Below are positions 52,151 to 61,159 of a DNA stretch of 64,000 nucleotides, one piece after another. The DNA is from Actinomycetota bacterium (GTDB lineage Bacteria > Actinomycetota > Acidimicrobiia > Acidimicrobiales > JAJPHE01). The notes under the pieces were generated by a model, which saw only the letters and a list, made by a program, of their open reading frames with translations, made no database searches and was not told the origin of the DNA. Both the position numbers and the translations under genes were made by a program. Each line of letters begins with the position of its first letter. Position 1 is the first letter of the stretch. The stretch covers positions 37,388 to 101,387 of the forward strand of contig JAJPHE010000126.1 of assembly GCA_021325435.1 (NCBI GenBank), in the 5' to 3' direction.

Positions 52151-52453
52151 GTGCCAGTTGTCCGCATATGTCCCGCGAAGTGGCCCAAAAAGGCTCAGAT
52201 CGCCTCGCGCCCGGCCGACACCCACTACGTGGCCAATGCCGTGACCAACCGAAGCCGTGCGGTCGTCCGCACCATCGAGCCGGGCAACACCGCTGCCTGC
52301 GCCCACTGCGGCGCCGCCGTGAAGTTCGTGGCCCGCTCCCAGCTCAAGCAGGTGATCGCCAACGTCTACGTGGGCGGCACCTGGGACCGGGTGGAGCACT
52401 TCCACGAGGCCTGCTACTTCGAGGCCGGGGAACCGCACGGCCCCGCCGCCTAA
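52151..52453 (+). CDS. Small zinc-finger-like protein
   Basis: The 100-residue product has a basic N-terminus, then SRAVVRTIEPGNTAACAHCG, AAVKFVARSQLKQVIANVYV and VEHFHEACYFEAG. CAHC together with HFHEAC could form a single zinc site. The pattern looks conserved, but I cannot name the family. The first in-frame start is GTG 52151, with no clear ribosome-binding site or -10 box, so the exact N-terminus is uncertain. It precedes queD by 36 nt on the same strand. Confidence 0.65.
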   Translation: MPVVRICPAKWPKKAQIASRPADTHYVANAVTNRSRAVVRTIEPGNTAACAHCGAAVKFVARSQLKQVIANVYVGGTWDRVEHFHEACYFEAGEPHGPAA

Positions 52454-52476
52454 CCGGTCGGGGTCTCCTCGCCAAT

Positions 52477-52482
52477 TAGGCT
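52477..52482 (+). promoter_or_regulatory. -10 box of leaderless queD
   Basis: TAGGCT is seven nucleotides before GTG 52490, identical in sequence and spacing to the site before the selenoprotein candidate. Confidence 0.55.
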
Positions 52483-52489
52483 CGCCCCC

Positions 52490-52840
52490 GTGCGAGCCCG
52501 GGTAACCAGGGCCTTCAGCTTCGAGGCCGCCCACCACCTGCCATGGCACCCCGGGCGTTGCCGGCGGCTGCACGGCCACCACTACCGCCTCGAGGTGACC
52601 GTCGAGGGCCCCGTCGGGCCGGACGGGATGGTCGTGGACTTCGACCGAATCAAGCAGGTCGTGGAGCGTGACGTGGTCGACCGTTTCGACCACCGCCTGC
52701 TCAACGACTTCATCGACAACCCCACCGCCGAGCTGGTGGCGGCGGAGGTCTGGAAGATGGTGGAGGCCGGCGGCCTGACCGTGGCCGGCATCCGCCTGTG
52801 GGAGACGCCCGATTCGTGGGTTGAGCTCCTGCCGGGGTGA
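52490..52840 (+). CDS. queD: 6-carboxy-5,6,7,8-tetrahydropterin synthase
   Basis: QueD makes 6-carboxytetrahydropterin from dihydroneopterin triphosphate for 7-deazaguanine synthesis. The 116-residue product has the zinc ligands in FEAAHHLP and the LHGHHYRLEVTVEG strand, with the nearby catalytic cysteine in GRCRRLHGH. MVVDFDRIKQVV and RFDHRLLND match the family. It is followed by queC and queE with 4-bp overlaps. Confidence 0.94.
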   Translation: MRARVTRAFSFEAAHHLPWHPGRCRRLHGHHYRLEVTVEGPVGPDGMVVDFDRIKQVVERDVVDRFDHRLLNDFIDNPTAELVAAEVWKMVEAGGLTVAGIRLWETPDSWVELLPG

Positions 52841-53523
52841 ACCCCCGGAGCGCCGATCTCGTCATCCTGTCCGGTGGGCTGGACTCCACCGTCTGCCTCG
52901 CCCTGGCGGCCCGGGACGCCCGAACCCCTCCCCTCACCGTCACCTTCGACTACGGCCAGCGCCACCGGCGCGAGCTGGACTCCGCCGCCTCCGTGGCCCG
53001 CTGGTACGGCGCGGAGAACTTGGTCGTCGAGCTCGACGCGTCGAAGTGGGGTGGCTCCGCGCTCACCGACCCGAGCGTCGAGGTGCCGAGCACCGGCCCG
53101 TCCGACGGGATACCGGCCACCTACGTGCCCGCCCGCAACATCATCTTCCTCGCCGTGGCTCTCGGCATCGCCGAAGCCCGCCAGGCCGATGCCGTTCACA
53201 TCGGGGTGAACGCCGTCGACTACAGCGGGTACCCGGACTGCCGACCCGAGTTCATCGAGGCCTTCCGCCTGGTGGCGGCGGTGGGACAGAAGCGCGGGGT
53301 CGAAGGGCGGCCGGTCGAGGTCGTGGCCCCGCTCATCGAGGCGTCCAAGGCCGACATCGTCCGCCAGGGCGTGGAGCTCGGCGCCCCGCTCGAGTTGACG
53401 TGGTCCTGCTATCTGCCGGGGCCTCGGCCCTGCGGCACCTGTGACGCCTGCCGGCTCCGGGCGGCGGGCTTTGCCGCGGCCGGGGTGGACGACCCGGCCC
53501 TGGCTGGGGCGGATGACCGGTGA
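52837..53523 (+). CDS. queC: 7-cyano-7-deazaguanine synthase
   Basis: QueC converts 7-carboxy-7-deazaguanine to preQ0 using ammonia and ATP. The 228-residue protein has the PP-loop LSGGLDSTVCLALAA and TFDYGQRHRRELDS. YVPARNIIFLAVALGIAEAR follows, and the C-terminal zinc-binding CGTCDACRLR completes it. GTG 52837 overlaps the queD stop, and its own stop overlaps the queE start, so the three are translated as a coupled unit. Confidence 0.95.
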   Translation: MNPRSADLVILSGGLDSTVCLALAARDARTPPLTVTFDYGQRHRRELDSAASVARWYGAENLVVELDASKWGGSALTDPSVEVPSTGPSDGIPATYVPARNIIFLAVALGIAEARQADAVHIGVNAVDYSGYPDCRPEFIEAFRLVAAVGQKRGVEGRPVEVVAPLIEASKADIVRQGVELGAPLELTWSCYLPGPRPCGTCDACRLRAAGFAAAGVDDPALAGADDR

Positions 53524-54269
53524 GCCGGTCCCTCCTCGTCAGCGAGGTGTTCTCCGCCATCCAGGGGGAGGGGGCCAACGTGGGCCGCCGGCAGGTGTTC
53601 CTGCGCCTCGCCGGCTGCAACATCCGGTGCGACTACTGCGACCAGCCCGAGGCCCTCGAGCTGGCGCCGGGGCCGTGCCGGGTCGAGCGCACCGCCGGGC
53701 GGCGCGACTGGGAGCAGCGGTCGAGCCCCCTGGCGGTGGACGAGGTGGCAGAGGCGGTGACCCGACTGTGGGGGCAGCTGCCCCACCATGCGGTGAGTCT
53801 CACCGGCGGGGAACCGCTCATGCAGGCCGGCCGGCTGACCCAGCTGCTCCCCCTGCTCGCTGACCTGCCCGTCTGCCTGGAGACGAACGGCACGCTGCCG
53901 GCCGGGCTGGCACAGGTGATCGAGTGGGTCGACGAGGTGAGCATGGACCTGAAGCTGCCGAGCGTGGACGGAGAACGGGTCCGGCCATCGATCCAGCGCC
54001 GCTTCCTCGAGCTGGCCGCCACCCGTCCCACGACGGTGAAGATCGTGGTCGGCGCGGGCACCGACGACCGCCAGCTCGAGCAGGCGACAACCATGGTCGC
54101 CGAGGTCGCCCCCCGGTCGACCGTGTACCTCCAGCCGGTGACCCCGTTCGGCGCTGTGACCGCCGGTCCGACCCCCGAGCAGGTGCTGGGCTGGCAGGAG
54201 CTGTGCCTGGCCCGCCACGGCGACGTCCGAGTGGTCCCGCAGACCCACAAGCTCATCGGCCAGCTCTGA
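53520..54269 (+). CDS. queE: 7-carboxy-7-deazaguanine synthase (radical SAM)
   Basis: QueE contracts the pterin ring to 7-carboxy-7-deazaguanine by radical SAM chemistry. The 249-residue product has the cluster motif CNIRCDYCD (CxxxCxxC) at about 35-43, preceded by GEGANVGRRQVFLRLAG. SLTGGEPLMQAGRLTQL and LETNGTL follow in order. The family is usually about 210-250 residues. GTG 53520 overlaps the queC stop. Confidence 0.94.
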   Translation: MSRSLLVSEVFSAIQGEGANVGRRQVFLRLAGCNIRCDYCDQPEALELAPGPCRVERTAGRRDWEQRSSPLAVDEVAEAVTRLWGQLPHHAVSLTGGEPLMQAGRLTQLLPLLADLPVCLETNGTLPAGLAQVIEWVDEVSMDLKLPSVDGERVRPSIQRRFLELAATRPTTVKIVVGAGTDDRQLEQATTMVAEVAPRSTVYLQPVTPFGAVTAGPTPEQVLGWQELCLARHGDVRVVPQTHKLIGQL

Positions 54270-54312
54270 GGGCGCTTCGCCGGGGCCGGCGGGTGGGCGC
54301 GAGCATGAGCGC

Positions 54313-55230
54313 ATGAAGGTGGTGGTGACCGGCTCCCACGGGTTGATCGGCTCCGCCGTGGTGGCCCGTCTGCGGGCCGACGACCACGATGTGGTCCGGC
54401 TCGTCCGGTCGCGACCGGGCCCCGGAGAGGCCAGATGGGACCCGGCCAGCGGAGTGGTCGACCCCGCCGCGGTCGACGGAGCCACCGCCGTTGTCCACCT
54501 CGCCGGGGCCGGCATCGGTGACCACCGGTGGAGTCCGGCCTACAAGGCGGAGATCCTCGACAGCCGGGTGACCGGCACCCGGGCCGTAGCCCGGGCGGTG
54601 GCGACGGCGGCCGAGCCCAGGCCGGCCCTGATCAGCGCCTCGGCTGTCGGCTGGTACGGCAGTGCCCGGGGCGACGAGACCCTGACCGAGGACTCCTCGG
54701 CCGGAAGCGGTTTCCTGGCCGAGGTGTGCCGACGGTGGGAGGAGGCCACCACCCCGGCCGCCGACGCCGGTGCCCGGGTGGTGCATATGCGCAACGGAGT
54801 GGTGCTCAGCGCGGCCGGAGGGGCCCTCGGCCGCCAGCTGCCCCTCTTCCGGCTCGGCCTCGGCGGTCGCCTGGGCTCGGGGAGCCAGCACCTCACGTGG
54901 ATCAGTCGGCGCGACGTGGCCGGCGCCATCATCCATCTCATAGCCGGCGACATCTCCGGACCAGTGAACCTCTGCGCGCCGAACCCGGTCACCAACGCCG
55001 AGTTCACCGCCGCCCTCGGCAGGGTGCTGCGCCGTCCCGCCCGCCTCGCCGTGCCCCGGCCCGCCCTCCGCCTCGCCCTCGGATCGGAGCTGGTCGAGCA
55101 GGTGATTCTCGCCGACCAACGGGCCGTCCCCGCCCGGCTCTCCTCTTCCGGGTTCGGCTTCGCCCACCCCGACATCGAATCCGCCTTGCCGGCCGCCCTG
55201 GCTGACGACCGGCTGGAGGCCGCCCCCTGA
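54313..55230 (+). CDS. TIGR01777-type NAD(P)-binding epimerase-like protein
   Basis: The 305-residue product is an extended SDR protein of the YfcH/TIGR01777 type. MKVVVTGSHGLIGSAVVARL is the Rossmann motif, then VVHLAGAGIGDHRWSPAYKA, LISASAVGWYGSARGDETLT, MRNGVVLSAAGGALG and WISRRDVAGAIIHLI. The family's reaction is unknown. It starts 43 nt after queE on the same strand, and the FAD-dependent gene follows with at most an 11-nt gap. Confidence 0.87.
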   Translation: MKVVVTGSHGLIGSAVVARLRADDHDVVRLVRSRPGPGEARWDPASGVVDPAAVDGATAVVHLAGAGIGDHRWSPAYKAEILDSRVTGTRAVARAVATAAEPRPALISASAVGWYGSARGDETLTEDSSAGSGFLAEVCRRWEEATTPAADAGARVVHMRNGVVLSAAGGALGRQLPLFRLGLGGRLGSGSQHLTWISRRDVAGAIIHLIAGDISGPVNLCAPNPVTNAEFTAALGRVLRRPARLAVPRPALRLALGSELVEQVILADQRAVPARLSSSGFGFAHPDIESALPAALADDRLEAAP

Positions 55231-55241
55231 GCCGCCACGAC

Positions 55242-56447
55242 GTGGTGGTCGCCGGGCTCGGCCCCGCCGGCGCCGCCGCTTCCATCCACCTGGCCCGACG
55301 GGGAATGCGGGTGGTGGCGGTGGACCGGTCGGGCTTCCCCCGCGACAAGTGCTGTGGCGACGGGCTGACCACCGACGCCCTTCGGCGCATCCGGCGGCTG
55401 GGGGTCGCGCCCGGCGACGTCGCTTCATGGCAACCGGTGACCGAGATCCGGCTGCGGTCGCCGTCCGGCCGGAGGGTGGAACTGTCCCTCCCCGGTGGCG
55501 GCACCTACGCCACGGTTGCCCGGCGTGCTGACCTGGACGCCGCCCTGGTGGACGCGGCCCGCACGGCAGGCGCCGAGGTGCGTGAAGGCTGCCGGGTGGT
55601 GGGCGTTGAGGCGGACGCCGCGTCCGTGCGGCTCCAGCTGCAGGGGGGCGAGGAGCTGGAGGCGCCGTATGTAATCGCGGCCGACGGAGCCTGGTCTCCG
55701 GTGCGCAAGCTGCTGTCGGGGGGGCCAGCCACGGAGGCGTACTTGGGCGACTGGCACGCCCTGCGGCAGTACTTCTCCGGCGTCACCGGGCCGGGCGCCG
55801 GCCAGCTGTGGGTCTGGTTCGAGCCCGACCTGCTGCCGGGTTACGCCTGGTCCTTTCCCCTGCCCGACGGCCGGGCCAACGTGGGCATCGGGCTCCCCCG
55901 ACGACCGGGCCAGCCCGTGGGCCGGCTCGGCCGGTTGTTCGAAGACGTCCTCCGCCGCCCCCACGTGGCCGCCGTCCTGGGACCGGGTGCGGGCCCGGAG
56001 GCGGCGGTGCGGGCCTGGCCGATCCCCGCTCGGCTGGCGGGCGACAACCTCTCGGCCGCGGGCGGCCGCGTTTTGTTCGTCGGGGATGCGGCCCGGGCAG
56101 CCGACCCGCTCACCGGGGAGGGCGTCGGCCAGGCGATCGAGACGGCCGAGCTGGCAGTGACGGCCCTCGCCGCCGCCGGCCCGTCCGCCCCCCGTCGTGC
56201 CGCCAGGCGCTACCGCGGCGCGGTAGCCCGCGGCCTTTCGGTCGACCATCGCTTGGCCGCCGGGCTGTCGCGGCTGTTGGCCAGCGAGCGGGGGGCGCGC
56301 GGGGCGCTGCGGGCGGCCGGGGCGAGCCGGTGGTCCCGCGACAACTTCGTCCGGTGGATGTTCGAGGACTACCCCCGGGCCCTCGCCCTCACCCCGTGGA
56401 GGTGGCGGCGGGGGGCGCTCGCCGGGCCGCCCGCCTACCCGGGCTGA
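55242..56447 (+). CDS. FAD-dependent geranylgeranyl-reductase-family oxidoreductase
   Basis: The 401-residue product has the FAD Rossmann motif VVAGLGPAGAAASIHLARRG, the motif GFPRDKCCGDGLTTDALRRI typical of this family, and the second FAD motif FVGDAARAADPLTGEGVGQA. Members reduce isoprenoid chains or act as hydroxylases; the substrate is not evident. GTG 55242 is the first standard start. A CTG at 55227 overlapping the upstream stop (CTGA) would add five residues and place the usual short lead before the FAD motif, so the true start is uncertain. Confidence 0.85.
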   Translation: MVVAGLGPAGAAASIHLARRGMRVVAVDRSGFPRDKCCGDGLTTDALRRIRRLGVAPGDVASWQPVTEIRLRSPSGRRVELSLPGGGTYATVARRADLDAALVDAARTAGAEVREGCRVVGVEADAASVRLQLQGGEELEAPYVIAADGAWSPVRKLLSGGPATEAYLGDWHALRQYFSGVTGPGAGQLWVWFEPDLLPGYAWSFPLPDGRANVGIGLPRRPGQPVGRLGRLFEDVLRRPHVAAVLGPGAGPEAAVRAWPIPARLAGDNLSAAGGRVLFVGDAARAADPLTGEGVGQAIETAELAVTALAAAGPSAPRRAARRYRGAVARGLSVDHRLAAGLSRLLASERGARGALRAAGASRWSRDNFVRWMFEDYPRALALTPWRWRRGALAGPPAYPG

Positions 56448-56448
56448 C

Positions 56449-57615
56449 TCAGCTCCGCACTGCCGACCGGGCTTCGGCCCAGGTGCGGCCGGCCTCGACG
56501 TCGATGTCGTGGGGCAGGCCGAGAACCCGCTCGGCGATGATGTTGCGCTGCACCTCGGACGTTCCGCCGCCGATGGTCAGCGCCGGCGAGAACAGATAGC
56601 CAAACGACCACTCGCCGTCGTTGGACCCGAGCGGCCCGGACGCCGACAGCACGCCGGCCGTACCGGCCAGGTCCTTGGCCAGGCCCATGATGTGCTTGCC
56701 GTGCTCGTCGGCCAGCGCCTTGCGCACCGACGCTTCCGGGCCGGGCGGTCGCCCCTGCACGGCGGCGGTGACGGTCCGCAGCCGGATGAGGCGCAGGATC
56801 TCCGACTCGATGTGTAGCCGGGCCAGCCGCTGGCGCATGATTGGGTCGCGCACGCCGCCCCGCGACCTCACCAGGGCCAGGAGGTCTCCGGCAGTCGGGC
56901 CCCGGCCCCACAGCGCCCCTTCGCCGGACAACGAGACCCGCTCGTTGCCGAGCGTCACCTTGGCCAGCGCCCAGCCGCCGTTCTCGTCGCCGACGCGGTT
57001 CTCCGCCGGAATGCGGACCTCGTCGAAGAACACTTCGTTGAAGGCGTGGACCCCGGTCATGTCGGGGATGGGACGGATCGTGATTCCGGGGGTGTCCATC
57101 GGGCAGACGAAGTAGGAGATGCCCCGGTGCTTGGGGGCGTCGGGGTCGGTGCGGGCCACGAGGATGCCGAATTTGGCGAAGTGGCCCATCGACGTCCAGA
57201 TCTTCTGGCCGTTGACCACGTACACGTCGCCGTCGCGCACCGCTCGGGTGGACAGGCCGGCCAGGTCGGAGCCGGCGTCGGGCTCGGAGAAGAGCTGGCA
57301 CCAGATCTCCTCACCCGACAGGATCGGCAGCAGGTAGCGCTTCTTCTGCTCGTCGGTGCCGGCGTGGATGATCGTCGGGCCCGCCCATCCGATTCCGATG
57401 ACGTTGGCCGGGCGAGCGACCTTGGCCCGCTTGAGCTCCTCGTCGATGATCAGCTGGTGGACGGGATCGGCGTCGAGGCCCCACGGTCGGGGCCAGTGCG
57501 GGGCCACGTAGCCGGCCTCGGCCAGCTGACGACCGGTGGGCCGGGGATTCTGGTCGAGCCAGGCCCGCACCTCGGCCCGGCGGGGGTCGGAATCCCCGGG
57601 AAGATCGAAGTCCAT
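56449..57615 (-). CDS. Acyl-CoA dehydrogenase
   Basis: The enzyme oxidises acyl-CoA with FAD, passing electrons to ETF. The 388-residue product has WCQLFSEPDAGSDLAGLSTR, the family's first signature, then VNGQKIWTSMGHFAKFGILV. FNEVFFDEVRIPAENRVG and IGGGTSEVQRNIIAERVLGL close the C-terminal domain. ATG 57615 is preferred over GTG 57642 because TACGCT lies exactly seven nucleotides before it. The chain-length preference is unknown. The fatty acyl-CoA synthetase gene lies divergently next to it. Confidence 0.93.
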   Translation of the reverse strand: MDFDLPGDSDPRRAEVRAWLDQNPRPTGRQLAEAGYVAPHWPRPWGLDADPVHQLIIDEELKRAKVARPANVIGIGWAGPTIIHAGTDEQKKRYLLPILSGEEIWCQLFSEPDAGSDLAGLSTRAVRDGDVYVVNGQKIWTSMGHFAKFGILVARTDPDAPKHRGISYFVCPMDTPGITIRPIPDMTGVHAFNEVFFDEVRIPAENRVGDENGGWALAKVTLGNERVSLSGEGALWGRGPTAGDLLALVRSRGGVRDPIMRQRLARLHIESEILRLIRLRTVTAAVQGRPPGPEASVRKALADEHGKHIMGLAKDLAGTAGVLSASGPLGSNDGEWSFGYLFSPALTIGGGTSEVQRNIIAERVLGLPHDIDVEAGRTWAEARSAVRS

Positions 57616-57622
57616 AACGGCC

Positions 57623-57628
57623 AGCGTA
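57623..57628 (-). promoter_or_regulatory. -10 box of leaderless acyl-CoA dehydrogenase gene
   Basis: The minus strand reads TACGCT seven nucleotides before ATG 57615, which decides this start over the upstream in-frame GTG. Confidence 0.55.
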
Positions 57629-57692
57629 TTCTGCGTCCTCACGCGGGCGTCAGGGCCGCTGGGGGCCGGCGCCTAGGCGACGAGGAGACGAC

Positions 57693-59303
57693 ATGAAGGG
57701 CTGGAACTTCGCGGACGTGTGGGAGATCGTGGCCGAGACGCTGCCGGACGCCCAGGCTCAGGTCCAGGGGGACCGCCGGTTCACCTGGGGGGAGATGGAC
57801 CGGCGGGCCAACGGCATCGCCTCGGCGCTGTTGGGCCTCGGGGTCGAGCAACAGGACAAGGTCGTCCACTATCTCTACAACTGCCCCGAGTACCTCGAAT
57901 CGATGTTCGGCATGTACAAGGCCGGGCTGGTGCCGGTCAACACCAACTACCGCTATGCCGACGACGAGCTGCTCTACCTGTGGGACAACGCCGACGCCGT
58001 GGCCGTCGTCTTCCACGGGGCCTTCGCCGAGCGGATCGAGCGACTCCGGCCCCGCCTGCCCGCCATCAAAGGTTGGATCTGGGTGGACGACGGATCCGGC
58101 CCCTGCCCCGACTGGGCGACTCCCTATGAGGAGGCGGCCGCCTCCCATCCCGAGCGGGTCGAGGCGTCCTGGGGTCGCACGGGCGACGACCTGTATCTCC
58201 TCTACACGGGCGGCACGACGGGCATGCCGAAGGGCGTCATGTGGCGCCAGGAGGACCTGTTCCTCAACATGAACGCCGGCGCCCTCCGCCGCTACCCCGC
58301 CGACGGGGACCTCGACGACGTGCGCGCCGCCCTTACCGACCCGGGCCCGGTGCAGCTTCCGGCCTGCCCGCTCATGCACGGCACCGGCGCTTTCACGTCG
58401 TTCGCGGCGCTGGGCGCGGGTGGGTCGATCGTCACCCTGGCCGGTAGGGCCTTCGACGTGGAAGAGCTGCTCGACACCATCCAGGGCGAGAAGGTCAACA
58501 CCATGGCCATCGTGGGCGACGCCTTCGCCAAGCCCATGCTCGCCGCCCTCGACGCCAACCCCGGTCACTGGGACATCTCCTCGCTGGTCCTGGTCGCCTC
58601 CTCGGGGGTCATGTGGAGCGAAGCCACCAAGCAGGGACTCCTCCGTCATCACCCGGGCATGATCCTCGCTGACGCCTTTTCCTCCTCGGAGGCGCTGGGG
58701 ATGGGAACGTCGGTGTCGACCGGCGGGTCGGCCACCCGCACCGCCAAGTTCGCCCTGGGCGAGAACGCCCGGGTGATCACCGAGGACGGCAAGGACGTGG
58801 CGCCGGGCAGCGGTGAGATCGGGATGGTCGCGGTCAAGGGCCGGGGTGTGCCGCTCGGCTATTACAAGGATCCGGAGAAGTCGGCCAAGACGTTCCGGGT
58901 GATCGACGGCGAGCGCTATTCCATACCCGGCGACTACGCCACGGTGGAGGCGGACGGCACCCTCCGGCTGCTGGGCCGGGGCTCGGTGTGCATAAACACC
59001 GGGGGGGAGAAGGTCTACCCCGAGGAGGTCGAGGAGGCCATCAAGGAGCATCCTTCCGTGGCCGACGCCGTCGCCGTGGGAATTCCCGACGACCGTTTCG
59101 GCGAGGCGATCTGCGCCCTGGTCGAGCCCCGCCCCGGGGCCGAGGTCGACGAGGCGGACGTGATCGCCCACGTGAAGGCCCGCCTGGCCGGTTACAAGGC
59201 TCCGAGGCGGGTGCTCACCATCGCCACGGTGGGCCGGGCGCCCAACGGCAAGGTGGACTACAAGCGGTTGCGCGAGGAGGCCGTGGCCCGGGTCGCCGGC
59301 TAG
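57693..59303 (+). CDS. AMP-dependent acyl-CoA synthetase
   Basis: The 536-residue protein activates a carboxylic acid to its CoA thioester. It has the AMP-binding motif LLYTGGTTGMPKGVMWRQED, LVASSGVMWSEATKQGLL, and the later GDYATVEADGTLRLLGRGSV, INTGGEKVYPEEVEEAIKEH and NGKVDYKRLREEA with the catalytic lysine. The substrate could be a fatty acid or other organic acid. GAGGAG precedes ATG 57693. Its TAG shares CTAG with the malQ stop on the opposite strand. Confidence 0.92.
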   Translation: MKGWNFADVWEIVAETLPDAQAQVQGDRRFTWGEMDRRANGIASALLGLGVEQQDKVVHYLYNCPEYLESMFGMYKAGLVPVNTNYRYADDELLYLWDNADAVAVVFHGAFAERIERLRPRLPAIKGWIWVDDGSGPCPDWATPYEEAAASHPERVEASWGRTGDDLYLLYTGGTTGMPKGVMWRQEDLFLNMNAGALRRYPADGDLDDVRAALTDPGPVQLPACPLMHGTGAFTSFAALGAGGSIVTLAGRAFDVEELLDTIQGEKVNTMAIVGDAFAKPMLAALDANPGHWDISSLVLVASSGVMWSEATKQGLLRHHPGMILADAFSSSEALGMGTSVSTGGSATRTAKFALGENARVITEDGKDVAPGSGEIGMVAVKGRGVPLGYYKDPEKSAKTFRVIDGERYSIPGDYATVEADGTLRLLGRGSVCINTGGEKVYPEEVEEAIKEHPSVADAVAVGIPDDRFGEAICALVEPRPGAEVDEADVIAHVKARLAGYKAPRRVLTIATVGRAPNGKVDYKRLREEAVARVAG

Positions 59304-61159
59304 GGCTGTCCCCGTCCGGCGCTGGCGGCGTCGGCCACCCGGTTGGCCAAGGGATCCGCCACCAGCTCGTCGAGGGTCACGGGCAGGGCGAGCGACCAGT
59401 TGGGCCGCTCGTCGGTCGTGCCGGGCAGGTTCGGTCGCTCGTGGCTGGCCACCGCGTCCTCGAGGGTCACAACGACCGCCACGCTCGGGGCGTCGGACAG
59501 GAGCCGGTAGGTCGCCTCCACCACGTCGCCGAGGGCGGTATCGGGGGGCAGCCCCGTCCAGTCCTGCACCCGCTGGCGGATGGCCGCGATGGACTCAGCC
59601 TGGGGGTCGAGGCCGAGCATCTCCTGCTCGGCTGCGTCGGATCCGGACCACAGGCCGGCCACCGTCGGCAGGTCGTGGGTCGTCACCGCGGCCAGCGAGG
59701 CAGTCGGGTACGACGCCGGCGGCTCCGGCTCGAACCAGAGAAGGCGGGTGGACAGGATGCGGCGTCGCTGCAGCTCGTCGCGCACGAACGGTTCCACCGT
59801 TCCCAGGTCCTCCCCCACCACCCAGGCCGCGGCCCGCTGGCTCTCGAGGCTGAGGACCCCCAGCAGCTCGGCCCAGGGATAGCGGACGTAGACCCCTTCG
59901 GACGGGTCGGCGCCCTCGGGGATCCAGAACAAGCGGAAGAGACCGGCGACGTGGTCGATGCGCAGCCCGGCGGCGTGGGCCAGGGCCGAGCGGACCACGG
60001 CGGCGAACGGCTCGAACCCGGCCTGGCGCAGGCGCCACGGGTCGAGGGGGGGGAAGCCCCAGTCCTGGCCGGAGGCGTTGAAGTCGTCCGGAGGGGCGCC
60101 CACCCGGGCGTCGAGGGCGAAGCAGTCCTGCCACAGCCAGGCGTCAGCGCCGGCGGGGTCGGCGCCGATCGCCAGGTCCTGCACCAGGCCGACAGTGGCC
60201 GCCTCGGCCATCTGCCGGTCGACCAACCACTGCAGCCACATGTGGAACCCCACCCGGGCCCCGCTCCGCTCTCCCACCGCGGCGACCTCGGCCGAGTCAG
60301 CCCGGCGCAGCGCCTCGGGCCAGGAACGCCAGCCTCTTCCCTCGATCTCGTTGAGGACACAGAAGATGGCGTAGCGACGCAGGGTCGGCCCCGCCGCCGC
60401 GCACCAGCTCTCGAAGTGGCGCCGCTCGGGTGCCGACGCGAAGCGCTCCCACGCGTCCTCCAGCACGGCCACCTTCAGCCGCCAGACCTCGTCGCGCCGG
60501 ACCAGGCGCGAGCGGTTGAGGTCGCGCCCCGCCCGGGCCGCCTGCTCCAGCAGGGGTGATCCGGCCGCCCCGGGCACGTCCTCCACCCGCAGGTAGATGG
60601 GGTTGCGGTAGGAGCGGCTGCTGGCGAAGTAGGGGCTGGGCTCCTGGGGCAGGCCGGGCAGGGGGGCGTGCAACGGGTTGAGCAGGGTGAACCCCGCACC
60701 CCGTTGGGCGGACCAGTCGTTCAGCCGGCGCAGGTCGGCCAGGTCCCCGATGCCCCAGCTGGCCTCGCTGCGCACCCCCGGCAGCTGGGCCGCCCACCCC
60801 CACGTGCGCAGCCCGTCGGGAAGGTGGCAGCGGCCCGGGGTGACCACGAGGGTGACCCGGCGTCCGTCGGCCAGGCCAACCAGGCGGTGGTATCCGGTCG
60901 GCAGGTCGGCGATCGACCCTTCCACCTCGAGCCGCTGTCCCTGCTCGGTGGTGAGTTCCCATCGGCCTTCGGCGGCGACGGGCTGGCCGGCGGGAACCAC
61001 CCACACCCGACTGTCGTCGCCGGTGCCTGGTGGGGCGTCGGTGTCGGCTCCCATGGCGGCCAGCACGGCGTCGACGGTGTCGGGGGAGGCGGGCCTCCAG
61101 CGGCCGGCCACGTCGTGGTACCCGGGCTCGATCCCCCAGGCCCCGGGGTCGGGGCTCAC
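59300..61159 (-). CDS. malQ: 4-alpha-glucanotransferase
   Basis: MalQ disproportionates maltodextrins in glycogen and maltose metabolism. The 619-residue protein has an N-terminal domain of about 150 residues, then the GH77 barrel: SEASWGIGDLADLRRLNDWS, LLNPLHAPLPGLPQEPSPYF, ASSRSYRNPIYL. The catalytic segments follow: LRIDHVAGLFRLFWIPEG (nucleophile Asp), WVVGEDLGTVEP (acid/base Glu) and TTHDLPTVAGLW (third acid Asp). GTG 61159 overlaps the stop of the upstream gene (GTGA). The frame stays open upstream but inside that gene. Confidence 0.93.
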   Translation of the reverse strand: MSPDPGAWGIEPGYHDVAGRWRPASPDTVDAVLAAMGADTDAPPGTGDDSRVWVVPAGQPVAAEGRWELTTEQGQRLEVEGSIADLPTGYHRLVGLADGRRVTLVVTPGRCHLPDGLRTWGWAAQLPGVRSEASWGIGDLADLRRLNDWSAQRGAGFTLLNPLHAPLPGLPQEPSPYFASSRSYRNPIYLRVEDVPGAAGSPLLEQAARAGRDLNRSRLVRRDEVWRLKVAVLEDAWERFASAPERRHFESWCAAAGPTLRRYAIFCVLNEIEGRGWRSWPEALRRADSAEVAAVGERSGARVGFHMWLQWLVDRQMAEAATVGLVQDLAIGADPAGADAWLWQDCFALDARVGAPPDDFNASGQDWGFPPLDPWRLRQAGFEPFAAVVRSALAHAAGLRIDHVAGLFRLFWIPEGADPSEGVYVRYPWAELLGVLSLESQRAAAWVVGEDLGTVEPFVRDELQRRRILSTRLLWFEPEPPASYPTASLAAVTTHDLPTVAGLWSGSDAAEQEMLGLDPQAESIAAIRQRVQDWTGLPPDTALGDVVEATYRLLSDAPSVAVVVTLEDAVASHERPNLPGTTDERPNWSLALPVTLDELVADPLANRVADAASAGRGQP

